Shown: piece after piece, positions 9,426-18,506 of the stretch
Position numbering within the stretch: position 1 is the stretch's first letter
How the letters are laid out: each line of letters starts with the position of its first letter
DNA from: a virus
Length of the DNA stretch: 57,103 bases
IMG/VR virus record: IMGVR_UViG_3300042430_000603
Location: 1-57,103 of that record
Direction: 5' to 3' (one strand)
Translations under genes and position numbers: made by a program
The notes under the pieces: model-generated
The model's input: the letters and a program-made list of their open reading frames with translations, nothing else
The model's database searches: none
Told to the model about the DNA's origin: nothing

Positions 9426-9829
9426 GTATGTATAGTAAACTAAAGTCAGACATATATGGTTTATTCGCTTCAAGCGCATGGACAACAACTGGATACAAAG
9501 CGTATCCTGCCAACTACAGTGGAATAATAGACACTACTACTTCTTTTATTAGAATTAGTATTCTACCAGGAAGTGGTACAGTTGATGCTCATGGGTTTAA
9601 GAAAAAATTCTCAGGTATGTTAATACTATCGATCTTTGTCAAGGCAGGTAATGGTGATGCAGAATTGTTCACTATTGCTGATACTATAGATTCATTATTT
9701 CAAGGTAAGACTTTGACAAATGGAACCCAATTTGGCGCAAGCACAGTAATGCAGCTTGGCCTTGATCCCGCAGATAAATCCCTTTATCGTGGTGATTATT
9801 CAATAAATTTTAAAGCTTATGGAGATTAA
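9422..9829 (+). CDS. Tail terminator / tail completion protein candidate
   Basis: The 135-residue protein has the pattern of phage tail terminators: an N-terminal helix (MYSKLKSDIYGLF), a Tyr/Pro turn, a strand with SFIRISILPGSG, then AELFTIADTIDSLFQGKTL and a C-terminal DYSINFKAYG strand. It would cap the tail tube and join it to the head. Gene order between the stopper-like and tail-tube genes supports this. Coupled to the upstream gene by the ATGA overlap. Confidence 0.7.
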   Translation: MSMYSKLKSDIYGLFASSAWTTTGYKAYPANYSGIIDTTTSFIRISILPGSGTVDAHGFKKKFSGMLILSIFVKAGNGDAELFTIADTIDSLFQGKTLTNGTQFGASTVMQLGLDPADKSLYRGDYSINFKAYGD

Positions 9830-9834
9830 AACAC

Positions 9835-10386
9835 ATGGCACATATTACATCAATCGGAGCTGGTATTTTCTCAGCTATGGCCGTAAACACAACCGAGATC
9901 ACTGATCTCTCAACTGTAGACGATTTAACAAAACTAACTGGTAAATTTACCAGTGCAGCATCATTCACTGAAATTAAAAACGTCCGTGAATTCCCACAAA
10001 TCGGTACACCAGCTAACATCGTTAACGTACCTGTTTATGGTCAAAAGACTTCTAGCCAAATTCAAGGCCAGTCTGATTCACCTAACTTAGAACTTACTCT
10101 AAATTACATTCCTAATGAGTGGGCACCAGGCTCGGCACTAGGTGCATTAGTTGGTAATGGTAAGATTTATGCTTTCCAGTTTTCTATGCTAAATGCTAAA
10201 CCAGTTGCCTTAAACACTACCCCAGGTGCTAACGGTCTAGGTTCTGTAAACAATTCTAACTTCTACTTCGTTGGTAAAATCGAAGCACTATTAGTTAGCC
10301 CACAATTAACAGACGCTAACCAAGCTACACTAACATTGTCTTCACAAGGCGGTTTCTTCGGTCCTGGAACTGTTGGTCTCACCTAA
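9835..10386 (+). CDS. Major tail tube protein
   Basis: A 183-residue protein with a tail-tube character: a beta-rich N-terminus (VREFPQIGTPANIVNVPVYGQKTS), the segment SPNLELTLNYIPNEWAPGSAL that recurs in siphovirus tube proteins, and a C-terminal strand GKIEALLVSPQLTDANQATLTLSSQG. As in the major capsid gene, its codons are richer in C and G than the neighbours', consistent with high expression. No sheath gene follows, supporting siphovirus morphology. A hairpin and the first phage promoter-like element lie just downstream. Confidence 0.82.
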   Translation: MAHITSIGAGIFSAMAVNTTEITDLSTVDDLTKLTGKFTSAASFTEIKNVREFPQIGTPANIVNVPVYGQKTSSQIQGQSDSPNLELTLNYIPNEWAPGSALGALVGNGKIYAFQFSMLNAKPVALNTTPGANGLGSVNNSNFYFVGKIEALLVSPQLTDANQATLTLSSQGGFFGPGTVGLT

Positions 10387-10395
10387 TGACAATTT

Positions 10396-10412
10396 GGGCT
10401 AGTTTCTAGTCC
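10396..10412 (+). terminator. Short hairpin after the tail tube gene, possible terminator
   Basis: GGGCTAG, a TTT loop and CTAGTCC form a seven-pair stem with one G-U pair, nine bases after the tail-tube stop. Only ATTT follows, so there is no proper U-run. It could be a weak terminator or an mRNA 3' end stabiliser. It lies immediately upstream of the promoter-like element at 10416. Confidence 0.35.
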
Positions 10413-10415
10413 ATT

Positions 10416-10438
10416 TACCAGGGGACGCTAAAGAGAGA
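10416..10438 (+). promoter_or_regulatory. Phage single-subunit RNAP promoter, copy 1
   Basis: TACCAGGGGACGCTAAA (-17 to -1) is followed by GAGAGA with G at +1 (10433). Against SP6 it shares A-13, G-12, G-11, G-9, A-8, C-7, C-5, T-4, A-3 and A-1; against T7 it shares the C-7, C-5, T-4, A-3, A-1 core and a GxGAGA start. The same 17-mer recurs at 31288 and, with one change, at 48542, each time between genes. The transcript would start with GAGAGAT and a 5' hairpin (10440-10445 pairing with 10450-10455), then reach the tail-assembly genes from 10486. Confidence 0.75.
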
Positions 10439-10485
10439 TCTGAGGCTCCCCTTGGTAGTATTTATAGTATATATTAAGGATAAGT

Positions 10486-10731
10486 ATGATTGATAACAAT
10501 CAAGATAAACCACCATTTAGTAAGTCATTCGTTATGAAGACTACATTCCGTCATATGAGACGTAGTGTTGATATTAGTATTCGTAAATCATTTGAAAGAT
10601 TTCAAGATTTCGATAAAGAAAGTATAGCAGGAAGAGAGATTATGGAAACATTATCTGTATTGCATACAGTAAGAAAAGTTCTAGATGACTTTCAAGAAAA
10701 TAATAAACATCTATTTAATGATAATAAATAA
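10486..10731 (+). CDS. Small protein, first gene after promoter copy 1; function unknown
   Basis: An 81-residue, charged, mainly helical protein (RRSVDISIRKSFERFQDF, then ETLSVLHTVRKVLDDFQE). I do not recognise a family. It lies between the tail tube and the tail assembly chaperones and is the first gene behind a promoter-like element, so a role in tail assembly is plausible. The start has TAAGGATAAG upstream. It has no membrane segment or signal peptide. Confidence 0.6.
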   Translation: MIDNNQDKPPFSKSFVMKTTFRHMRRSVDISIRKSFERFQDFDKESIAGREIMETLSVLHTVRKVLDDFQENNKHLFNDNK

Positions 10732-10746
10732 AAGTAAGGAAATATA

Positions 10747-11037
10747 ATGAAACATTTAGTTGGTAAAAAGATTAGTAAAAAAGTTGACTTCATGGGTGAT
10801 AAAGTTGAGATCAAGAAACTCACTGTCAATGAAGTTTTAAGAATCCAGGAGGCTACAAAGAATACCTCTGAGGAAGACCAAATTAACACTCTTCGTGTGA
10901 TTTTACGTTTAGCCGTTATTGGCGCAGACGAATTATCTGACGAGGATATTGCAACTTTTCCATTAGAAGAGTTGACGTCCCTATCTGCAGAAATTGTTAA
11001 ATATTCTGGTATGGTAGGTTCAGCTGAGGGAAACTAA
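10747..11037 (+). CDS. Tail assembly chaperone, short (G-like) product
   Basis: The 96-residue product fits the lambda gpG-type chaperone that holds the tape measure during tube polymerisation: an N-terminal beta hairpin (GKKISKKVDFMGDKVEIKKLTVNEVLRIQEA), then helices (LRVILRLAVIGADELSDEDIATFPLEEL). It ends GSAEGN at a TAA that directly follows a slippery heptamer. The downstream frame carries the T-like extension. Position between tube and tape measure is the standard one. Confidence 0.82.
   Translation: MKHLVGKKISKKVDFMGDKVEIKKLTVNEVLRIQEATKNTSEEDQINTLRVILRLAVIGADELSDEDIATFPLEELTSLSAEIVKYSGMVGSAEGN
11028..11034 (+). promoter_or_regulatory. Programmed -1 ribosomal frameshift site (GGGAAAC)
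   Basis: In the zero frame the heptamer reads G GGA AAC and is followed at once by TAA. Slipping back one base gives GGG AAA, then CTA AGC CCT and an open frame to 11348. This is a classical X XXY YYZ slippery site at the conserved G/T position of siphovirus tails. A possible downstream hairpin (11067-11072 with 11080-11085) lies about 30 bases away, farther than usual for a stimulator. Confidence 0.85.
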
Positions 11038-11348
11038 GCCCTGAAGAACTGACAATTTATGAGTTAGCATATCATTTGCATATGCCTGTTCACAAAATTC
11101 TAGATGAAATGCCTTATGAAGAATTCATCGGGTGGAATCAGTTCTTCGCATCAAGACCTGTAGGTTGGAGAGATGACTATCGTACCTCTCTGTTGCTTAA
11201 TGCACAGGGAGTTAAGAAAAGAGGTTCTGAAATTTTTGAGTCACTTAAAGCATTAGAGAGAACTAATAAGTCAAGGATTAATCCTGGTTTCTTAAGTTTA
11301 CTCAAAACAGCTAAAGGTGCAGAAGATTGGGATCCAACTATAGAGTGA
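11034..11348 (+). CDS. Tail assembly chaperone extension (T-like), made as a -1 frameshift fusion
   Basis: This frame has no convincing start of its own. Read from the slippery site it adds 104 residues (LSPEELTIYELAYHLHMPVH...) to the 96-residue G-like part, giving a 200-residue GT-type protein. The first ATG in this frame (11076) lies inside the conserved helix YELAYHLHMPV, so a separate start there would break it. The segment EEFIGWNQFFASRPVGWRDDYRTSLLL resembles known T extensions (W..yF...p.g..rdd.r.a). It should recruit tail tube subunits to the tape measure complex. Confidence 0.82.
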   Translation, partial: LSPEELTIYELAYHLHMPVHKILDEMPYEEFIGWNQFFASRPVGWRDDYRTSLLLNAQGVKKRGSEIFESLKALERTNKSRINPGFLSLLKTAKGAEDWDPTIE

Positions 11349-11355
11349 GGTAACT

Positions 11356-11694
11356 ATGAGTTTAGGTATAAAAGTAGATTTTGAAAAAGAAATCAAAAGA
11401 ATCCAGAAAGAGGCTGTTTCTCTTGCAGAAGCAACTATTAAGGAAAGAACAGAATTTACTACAGAAGCCTTACGATCAGTAACCCCAGTAGATACAGGTT
11501 ATGCAGCTAGTAGATGGAAGTATAGCATGATCAAGATAAATGGTGAACTTGTTGGTAAAATAGATAATGATGCGCCATACATTGGTATATTGAATACTGG
11601 TTATTCAAAACAAGCGCCACCATTTTTCATTGAACAAGTGCTACTTACTATTGGTGAAGTTTCAGCACCAGTAAACTTTAGCAACGAAAAATAA
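11356..11694 (+). CDS. HK97 gp10-like neck/tail completion protein
   Basis: The 112-residue protein contains the HK97-gp10-like signature TPVDTGYAASRWKYS, then DNDAPYIGILNTGYSKQAPPFFIEQVL. This family covers neck or tail-completion subunits. It normally lies beside the adaptor and terminator genes, but here it falls after the tail chaperones and just before the tape measure, an unusual order. A strong terminator follows. The start has a GAGGTAAC ribosome-binding site. Confidence 0.75.
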   Translation: MSLGIKVDFEKEIKRIQKEAVSLAEATIKERTEFTTEALRSVTPVDTGYAASRWKYSMIKINGELVGKIDNDAPYIGILNTGYSKQAPPFFIEQVLLTIGEVSAPVNFSNEK

Positions 11695-11699
11695 ATAAT

Positions 11700-11747
11700 A
11701 GCCCTAGGATGGCCTCTAATAATGAGGATTCATTTTAGGGCTTTTTT
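11700..11747 (+). terminator. Rho-independent terminator before the tape measure gene
   Basis: An outer stem AGCCCTA/TAGGGCT encloses an inner CCTC/GAGG hairpin and is followed by TTTTTT. It lies between the stop of the gp10-like gene and the tape measure start, so it may lower tape measure transcription relative to the tail chaperones. Confidence 0.8.
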
Positions 11748-11764
11748 ATTATGGAGAACAAAAT

Positions 11765-14700
11765 ATGTCAGTAGAAATTAAAGTCACGGCAGACACAAGA
11801 AAGGCATCCGAAGATATAGATAGACTACGTGGTCTACTAAAGAAAGTACAGGATGAAGCTGCAAAAGGCAGCAAGAAAACAAAAATCTTAGACGTTGATG
11901 CAGATCAACAAAAGATTAATGGAATAAATAAAAGCATACAAAATTTAAATGCAAAATTAAAACAATCACCAAGATATAAAGTATTTGATGAGAGATCCTT
12001 ATCAACTGCTATTTCCCAAACAGGACAAATTAATAAAAATATAGATAGCATAAACAGTTCTGCAACAAAATTAGGTAATACTTTAAAGTCAACATTTGCT
12101 GTTGCTGCAGTAGGAGTATTTGGTACTTCTTTATTAAAGACAGCCCAACAATTTGATGGTATTAGAACTAGGTTAGCTATCGCAACTGGATCTATTGTTA
12201 AATCACAAAAGGCATTTTCTGATATTCAGCAATTTGCCGCTGAAACAAAATTCAGTGTAGATGCATTAGCAGATTCCTATGCACGTCTCGCTAATACAGG
12301 TAGCACATTATTTTCTAGTAATAGACAAGTATTAGATAGCTTAGAAGGTATAGCTAATGCAGTTACTGCTGTAGGTGGCGGAGATTACGAAATCCAAAGA
12401 GTAACAGAAGCATTTTCAAGAATGGCATCTGAAGGTCGTGTAACATATGAGCGACTTGAACCTCTTGTTACCATTGGTATTCCACTACAAAGAATTGCTA
12501 AGGAAGCTGGTAAATCATGGGCTGAATGGTCAGCTACAATGGAAAGAGGCAATCTTACATTTGATGAAGTATTTAAGGCTTTTAATAAATTAGCCTTCTC
12601 TACACAAGGTTATGGTGGAGTTGCTAGGAAACAAGTTAATACACTATCAGGATCGTTCTCTAATTTAGGAGATGCAATAAAGAATCTTCAAGATGTAATT
12701 GTTAACAGTACTGGTTTGAAAACAGTTATTATTAATGTTGTTAACTCAATTACAAAGGGTATCCAAAAGCTTGCTAAATTTATTCAGTATGACTTAACAA
12801 CATCTATAATTGATTTTAAGATTTTTGTTTTAGGTCTCACTGGCTCTCTAAATATAGTTAACAGGTCAATTAATCAATTTGTACAAAATAGTAAGAAAAT
12901 AGATTTAAGTAATTTTGTACCAAATATTCCTGATTTTAAGTTAGATCTTGATTCTTATATGCCAAGGCTAAATACTGTTAAACAGAAAATTGATGACTTT
13001 GGAAAATTTGTTATTGCAGTATTCTATAAAATATGGAATGTAATTGTAGGTAATTCCTATTGGCCTGACACTATTATGGGTATTGCTAATTGGGCAAATA
13101 AGCTATACGGAATGGCAACTCCAGGAATAACTAAATTCTCAAGTTATGTAGTAGATGTATTTTCTGATATCAAAAATGCATTTGATATGTGGAAAGAGAA
13201 AATACAAATTGAAGTAAAAATTATTCAAGATGTTGGAGCATTAAAATATATTGAAAATTTATTTGATGATATTGTTGCTGCTATAAAAAGATTAGGTAAC
13301 TCTGGTTTAGAAGCCGCTGCTTCAGGTATTAACTACTCATTAGATCTAATTGGGGATAGCATAAAGAAACTAGCTCAGTTTTCTAAGTCTGGTGCTGGAA
13401 AAGTATTTAATGACTTCACAAATGCGATGACAAAGCTACTTGGTGTATTCTTACCAGGATTAGGAGAGATGCCACTATTAGCTGCTAAGTTACAAGCAGC
13501 ATTAGCTAAGATGGACGAATCACAATTTGATATATCTTTCCAAAATTTTAAACTAGATATTCAACAAAAGTTTAACAATATATCTACAAGAACATTAGAA
13601 CAAAACTTAGCTTTAGTTATTGAAAATACAGTAGAGCTATTCCAAAAAGGTATTGCAAATACTGATTTAGCTAAAACAGCATTTACAAGTTTAGGAGAAA
13701 CATTTGGGCGTATATCTGCTAGAGCTTTAAGAGATGATATTAAAACAACTTTTCAAGAAGATTTGCAGGATATAGTTATAGCTGCACTCTTAGTTGCATT
13801 TAATAAAGGATTCAGGCAAATTGCTGTTGCTACATTAATCTTTAAGATTGCTTTTGGAGAAGATGCTAGTTTTGTAGATGGTTTAAATACTCTTAAAAAG
13901 CATATTACAGACTTTGGTAACTCAATATTAAACGGATTAGGTCTTGAAGGCTTTGCTCCTAGCTCAGGTGGGTTTATTGTAGGCCTACTATTTGGTACAG
14001 CTGCATTAGCTATTGCCTCTGGTAAGATGACTTCCTTAATTGGAATAGTAGCAAAAGAGTTAGCAAATTATTTTATCTTATCAAAAATCTTTAATAAAGA
14101 CAATACAGGTGCTGCTACACCAGGAGCAAAAGCTGCTGGTAGTACATTAGGTAAAGTATTCCAAAGTGCATTTGCTGTTGCTGCTGGCCTTGCTGCTTTA
14201 TTTATTGGTTCCCATATTGGAGATGCAATTGCAGAATCATTAGATGTAGAAAATACATTTTATCATTTAGGTATTACTGCGGGTGCTATCTTTATGACAG
14301 GGTGGGCAATAAGTGCAGGTGCAGGTGCTTTTAGTGCTTGGGCAACTATTACGGCTGGCCCTGCAATTATACTAGCTCTTAAAAGATTAGCACTAGCTGC
14401 TGTATTCTCTGCTTCAATGTTTCCTGCAGGTGCAGCTGTTCTTTCTGCTATGGGTGGAATATTAGCTGCTATAACTGCATTCTTTACTTTACCCGTTTTA
14501 CTAGGTGCTTTAGGTATTGCTGCAGGTAGTTCATTACTCTATTACGCATTATTTGGTAATAAAGATGCAAAGGGTATTGAAGGAAAAATAACAAGATTAG
14601 CATACTTCCTTGGTGATAAATTTAAAGAAGTTTCATTCTTTATAGGTGATGCTTTTGGTGCAGTATTTGATTCTATAGGTAAAGGATTAAGAGACGCTGC

Positions 14701-17700
14701 TGACTATGTTGTTGGTAAGTTTAGTGACCTAAAGAATTTCTTTACAGAAAAATCATTTAGACCTGCAGGATCAACTCCTGTAAAACCAACAGTTACTGAA
14801 TTAAATCCACAACAAAGAAGAGCTAGTGGTGGACGTATTAGTGGCCCTGGTACAGGTAAATCAGACTCTATTATGGCTAGACTCTCTAATGGTGAGTTTG
14901 TAGTTAATGCTAAAGCAACCTCCGAGAATCTACCATTACTTCAAAAGTTAAATAGTGGCCTTCCAGGTTTTAATTCTGGTGGATTAATTGATTTAGATTT
15001 CTTAAGAAGAGAAGAAAATGGACCATCAGCATTACCAAAGACATATGGTTATGTGCCACCTAAAGGTGTATCGGGTGTAACTATTGCTACGGGTCTTGAT
15101 CTAGGGCAACAGAGTTTAACTAGCTTATCTGATATGGGTATTCCAAATAATTTGGTTACTAAGTTAAAACCTTATATTGGTAAGAAAAGAAAATCAGCTG
15201 TTAATGCATTACTTAATAAACCATTAAGCATTTCAGATGCTGAGGCTGCGTTAATAGAGCAAAGATCAGTTGATTACTATATCAATTTAACTAAAAATCA
15301 GTTCAAGAATATTTCATCAAGTGTTAATGGTCAATCCTTTGAATCATTGCCAAAACCAGTAAGAACTGCGTTAGTATCTACTTTATTCCAAACAGGAAAC
15401 ATTACTAGAGGAAATAGTAAATTAGCTGCTACTGCTGCTGCAAAAGGTGACTATAAACAGGCTGCACATTATTACGACGTGTGGGCTAAATACAGTGAAT
15501 ACAAAGGTAGAAGATCAAGAGAAGCTGATTTATTCCGTAATGCAATCTCTAATAAAATATTAGATGAGAACCAACAATTACCTAGTAAAGAAAAATTAGA
15601 TACAATTAAGAAAGATAATGAAAATATCTTTGATAGACTATTTAAAAGCTTTACAAGTGTATCTAGCAAAACAGATAATGTTTTACTAATGGATAAATTA
15701 CCTCAAGCCTCTAATAGTGAAATTGATGCATTACTTTCTAGATTACAAAATTCGGATATAGGTGGCGGTAATAATCTTAGTATAAGAAAAGATAAAATCC
15801 AATCTGCAATATCAAATAAAATTGGTAAACCAGCACTTATTGATGCAGGTGACCCAATGGCTTTATTACAGGAAGCCCAGTCTAAGTATAAAGCTAAAAC
15901 TATTATTGGTAGAATTTTAGGATTACCTAAATATGCAGAAGGTACTGAAGAACCTATTAACAGTCCTCCAGAAAATTATGGATTAAAGATTGCTGACTTT
16001 AAAGGTAATAACTTTATAACTAATAGAAATTTTGCAAAAGAGTTAACTCCTGGTGAACAACAAATAGTAAAATCGGCAGAATTAAATAAACAATTAATAA
16101 CTTATTTAAAGAATTCTGTTAAGGCTGATGTTTCAAATTATTTTGGAGAAAATCAAGATTATATTAGTACTAGCCAAGCCATATCTAAAGGTGCACTAGA
16201 GGGTGCAAGTTTTGATTTAGCGGGTGGTAAGCTAAGAGCAAAAGTATCTAAAAATGGTTTAAGGCTTAACTACACAAAAGCATTTGCAAATGGTGGTCAA
16301 ATAATTGGGGAAGGAACTGGTAAATCCGATTCTATTCTTGCTAGGTTATCTAATGGTGAATTCGTAGTTAATGCTAAGGCAACTAAAGAACATCTACCAC
16401 TACTACAATCAATGAACAGTGGAGTCTTGCCAGGATTTGCTGGTGGAACCAAGGGTCCAATTGGAGAAGTATTTTCTCAAATTGATCCTAAGAAACAGGT
16501 TCAAGAATTAACTGTTGGTAATGTTAAAGTAAAGCTTGATTTAACAGATTTTTTAAATACAATATCTGATATAAAAGATAGTAATTTATCACTATCTAAA
16601 AATACAGATGCTTTAGCAAAATCACTTAAATCCTCCCTAGCTACAATAGAAACAGCTGACTTTGTTACAAGACTAGGATTTAAAAATGCACCTATTGGTA
16701 CTTTAAAAGAATCTTTAGAAAAACCAGACGCTATTAAAGAATTAGAAGATTTTTACAATAATAAACTAAAACCTTCTGGATTTAATAGAGGGGTTAAAGG
16801 TCTTTCAAGTAGTGAGTTTACTACATTAAAAGAGTTAACACTAGCCTTAATACCTGAGACTAAAGACTTACAACCTAAAGATCTTGATACTCAATTAAAA
16901 TCAAAATTAAGTTCAAATAGTGATGTTACTAAAGTTATTGCAAATACTTTTAGACAACTGCGTGTATTGCAAGGTCAACAAGATCGAGGTGATGAGCAGG
17001 GCCCTATTGATGCCCAAGTTAAAGAAATTACGGATAGACTTAAAGGAGAGATAGTTAAAATTGCACCTGAAGTATCTACTAATATTAAAGGTGGTAACTT
17101 CTCAGCTAAATCTATTACTGAAGGAACTGAACAATCTAGAGCTTATATTGAAGATTTTAAATCTGGATTTTCTGAATTTCTTAAAGGTAAAAAGACAGGC
17201 AAAGAATTTGGTACTTACCTAGCAGACCAATTTACATCTCGAGTTGTTGATTCTTTTGCTAAAAGTTTAACAGATGAAATATTTAGTACTTCTAATTTCC
17301 TAGAATTGTTTGCCGCACCTACTGAATTTGGAACAAGGCTTGGTGGACTGATTGATAAACCAAAAGTTGAAGATGTACAAGCACCTCCTGTTGATGAAAG
17401 CTTATTTTCTCTTGGAGGTATAACTGGTTTACTAGGTGGTAATAAGGCTGGAACTTCTCCGCTAAAACCTTTATATACTAAAGAAGTACCAGGAGTAAAA
17501 GATTTAAATAGTCTTACTGGTGGTTCTTCTGGTGGAATATTTGGTAATCTATTTAGTGGTGCTAGCCAATTATTTAGCAAAGGTTTAACTTCTTTTGGTA
17601 GTTTATTTACTAGTGGTGGTAATATTGCATCAGTACTAGGTATGCCTGGCTTTGCAGATGGCGGTGTTATTCCAGGGGCTATGGGTAGTGCCACTCCAGT

Positions 17701-17902
17701 TCTTGCTCATGCAGGTGAGATTGTATTAAATGAAGCTCAACAAGCTAGAGTAGCAGCTGCTATGACAAATCAAAGTCAACAGGTAGTTAATGTAAATATC
17801 ACAGGTGATATTAGTCGTCAAACAAAATCAGAAATTTATAAAATGCTCCCATCTATTGCTGAGGGGGTTAACTCCCACAATAGAGAGAAAGGTTTAAGGT
17901 AA
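11765..17902 (+). CDS. Tape measure protein with internal lysozyme-like domain
   Basis: This 2,045-residue protein sets tail length. At roughly 1.5 Angstrom per residue the upper bound is near 300 nm. The N-terminus (about 90-230) matches the tape-measure N-terminal family (QFDGIRTRLAIATGS, TEAFSRMASEGRVTYERL). Hydrophobic segments lie at about 730-930. Residues about 1075-1245 resemble pesticin/T4-lysozyme-like (GH24-type) domains, with E1083/E1084 ahead of YGYVPPKGVSGVTIATGLDLGQ and D1112. This part could cut peptidoglycan during DNA entry. The motif GxGTGKSDSI.ARLSNGEFVVNAKAT occurs twice (about 1023 and 1510), with a weaker third near the C-terminus. It follows a terminator and has a GGAG site. 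Confidence 0.88.
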   Translation: MSVEIKVTADTRKASEDIDRLRGLLKKVQDEAAKGSKKTKILDVDADQQKINGINKSIQNLNAKLKQSPRYKVFDERSLSTAISQTGQINKNIDSINSSATKLGNTLKSTFAVAAVGVFGTSLLKTAQQFDGIRTRLAIATGSIVKSQKAFSDIQQFAAETKFSVDALADSYARLANTGSTLFSSNRQVLDSLEGIANAVTAVGGGDYEIQRVTEAFSRMASEGRVTYERLEPLVTIGIPLQRIAKEAGKSWAEWSATMERGNLTFDEVFKAFNKLAFSTQGYGGVARKQVNTLSGSFSNLGDAIKNLQDVIVNSTGLKTVIINVVNSITKGIQKLAKFIQYDLTTSIIDFKIFVLGLTGSLNIVNRSINQFVQNSKKIDLSNFVPNIPDFKLDLDSYMPRLNTVKQKIDDFGKFVIAVFYKIWNVIVGNSYWPDTIMGIANWANKLYGMATPGITKFSSYVVDVFSDIKNAFDMWKEKIQIEVKIIQDVGALKYIENLFDDIVAAIKRLGNSGLEAAASGINYSLDLIGDSIKKLAQFSKSGAGKVFNDFTNAMTKLLGVFLPGLGEMPLLAAKLQAALAKMDESQFDISFQNFKLDIQQKFNNISTRTLEQNLALVIENTVELFQKGIANTDLAKTAFTSLGETFGRISARALRDDIKTTFQEDLQDIVIAALLVAFNKGFRQIAVATLIFKIAFGEDASFVDGLNTLKKHITDFGNSILNGLGLEGFAPSSGGFIVGLLFGTAALAIASGKMTSLIGIVAKELANYFILSKIFNKDNTGAATPGAKAAGSTLGKVFQSAFAVAAGLAALFIGSHIGDAIAESLDVENTFYHLGITAGAIFMTGWAISAGAGAFSAWATITAGPAIILALKRLALAAVFSASMFPAGAAVLSAMGGILAAITAFFTLPVLLGALGIAAGSSLLYYALFGNKDAKGIEGKITRLAYFLGDKFKEVSFFIGDAFGAVFDSIGKGLRDAADYVVGKFSDLKNFFTEKSFRPAGSTPVKPTVTELNPQQRRASGGRISGPGTGKSDSIMARLSNGEFVVNAKATSENLPLLQKLNSGLPGFNSGGLIDLDFLRREENGPSALPKTYGYVPPKGVSGVTIATGLDLGQQSLTSLSDMGIPNNLVTKLKPYIGKKRKSAVNALLNKPLSISDAEAALIEQRSVDYYINLTKNQFKNISSSVNGQSFESLPKPVRTALVSTLFQTGNITRGNSKLAATAAAKGDYKQAAHYYDVWAKYSEYKGRRSREADLFRNAISNKILDENQQLPSKEKLDTIKKDNENIFDRLFKSFTSVSSKTDNVLLMDKLPQASNSEIDALLSRLQNSDIGGGNNLSIRKDKIQSAISNKIGKPALIDAGDPMALLQEAQSKYKAKTIIGRILGLPKYAEGTEEPINSPPENYGLKIADFKGNNFITNRNFAKELTPGEQQIVKSAELNKQLITYLKNSVKADVSNYFGENQDYISTSQAISKGALEGASFDLAGGKLRAKVSKNGLRLNYTKAFANGGQIIGEGTGKSDSILARLSNGEFVVNAKATKEHLPLLQSMNSGVLPGFAGGTKGPIGEVFSQIDPKKQVQELTVGNVKVKLDLTDFLNTISDIKDSNLSLSKNTDALAKSLKSSLATIETADFVTRLGFKNAPIGTLKESLEKPDAIKELEDFYNNKLKPSGFNRGVKGLSSSEFTTLKELTLALIPETKDLQPKDLDTQLKSKLSSNSDVTKVIANTFRQLRVLQGQQDRGDEQGPIDAQVKEITDRLKGEIVKIAPEVSTNIKGGNFSAKSITEGTEQSRAYIEDFKSGFSEFLKGKKTGKEFGTYLADQFTSRVVDSFAKSLTDEIFSTSNFLELFAAPTEFGTRLGGLIDKPKVEDVQAPPVDESLFSLGGITGLLGGNKAGTSPLKPLYTKEVPGVKDLNSLTGGSSGGIFGNLFSGASQLFSKGLTSFGSLFTSGGNIASVLGMPGFADGGVIPGAMGSATPVLAHAGEIVLNEAQQARVAAAMTNQSQQVVNVNITGDISRQTKSEIYKMLPSIAEGVNSHNREKGLR

Positions 17903-17906
17903 TATT

Positions 17907-18506
17907 ATGTATGGTATCTATGAAAATGGAGAGGTGATTGCTCGTTTTACAGCACCATTGACTGTAAGAAGTAACCAACCAGTCTTCGTTTCAGATACCC
18001 TTTCGCTAAAGAGATTCATTAGTCGTAGGAGTGCGCAGCGTTGGGAAATCGACGCTGGCCTCGAACCTCTAATGAATGATGCTCAAGACTTAATGGTTAA
18101 TTTAGTGACTAAAGGGTATTCTGAGGCAGTTACAATTATTGTACCCCAAAACTATGGAGCAGTAAGATCTAGAACAGCTATCGGTGTTGCTACAGCAACT
18201 GGAAGTATTGGTTCTGGACAAGTAAGTATATCTGGTTTATCTGGTTTAATTCCAAAAGGTACTTTTATAAAATTTTCAAGTCATTCTAAAGTTTATATGA
18301 CAACAACAAACGTTTCATTTACTAATGGTATATCAAGTACTATTAGTATTTTTCCTACGTTAATTGCTGCCGCATCAGGAACAATGACTTATAGAGATGA
18401 TGTTCAGATGCAATGTTTATACGATACTAATATAGTATCAGGTATGATTTATAGTGATGGTATCCTAATGGATACTGGGCAGATAAGGTTATTGGAGAAG
18501 TTATGA
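17907..18506 (+). CDS. Tail tip protein after the tape measure (distal tail protein candidate)
   Basis: A 199-residue, beta-rich protein (YGIYENGEVIARFTAPLTVRSNQPVF, later QMQCLYDTNIVSGMIYSDGILMD). It occupies the slot of the distal tail or hub-adaptor protein. I recognise no family motif, and the call rests on gene order. It begins five bases after the tape measure stop and overlaps the next gene by four bases. A middle Gly/Ser/Thr-rich stretch (about 88-125) looks like an inserted loop. Confidence 0.55.
   Translation: MYGIYENGEVIARFTAPLTVRSNQPVFVSDTLSLKRFISRRSAQRWEIDAGLEPLMNDAQDLMVNLVTKGYSEAVTIIVPQNYGAVRSRTAIGVATATGSIGSGQVSISGLSGLIPKGTFIKFSSHSKVYMTTTNVSFTNGISSTISIFPTLIAAASGTMTYRDDVQMQCLYDTNIVSGMIYSDGILMDTGQIRLLEKL

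Noticed and set aside
11076-11348. Independent start for the T-like frame at ATG 11076
   Set aside because: There is no ribosome-binding site, and the start would cut a conserved helix. The slippery site at 11028 explains expression better.
17215-17694. Long minus-strand frame opposite the tape measure
   Set aside because: Its composition is a Pro/Ser-rich reverse reading of the Gly-rich coding strand. No ribosome-binding site, and every supported gene is on the + strand.
17994-18016. CGCTAAAGAGA, matching the 3' half of the phage promoter
   Set aside because: It lies inside the gene at 17907, and positions -17 to -8 mostly do not match (only about 8 of 17 agree), so it is probably chance.
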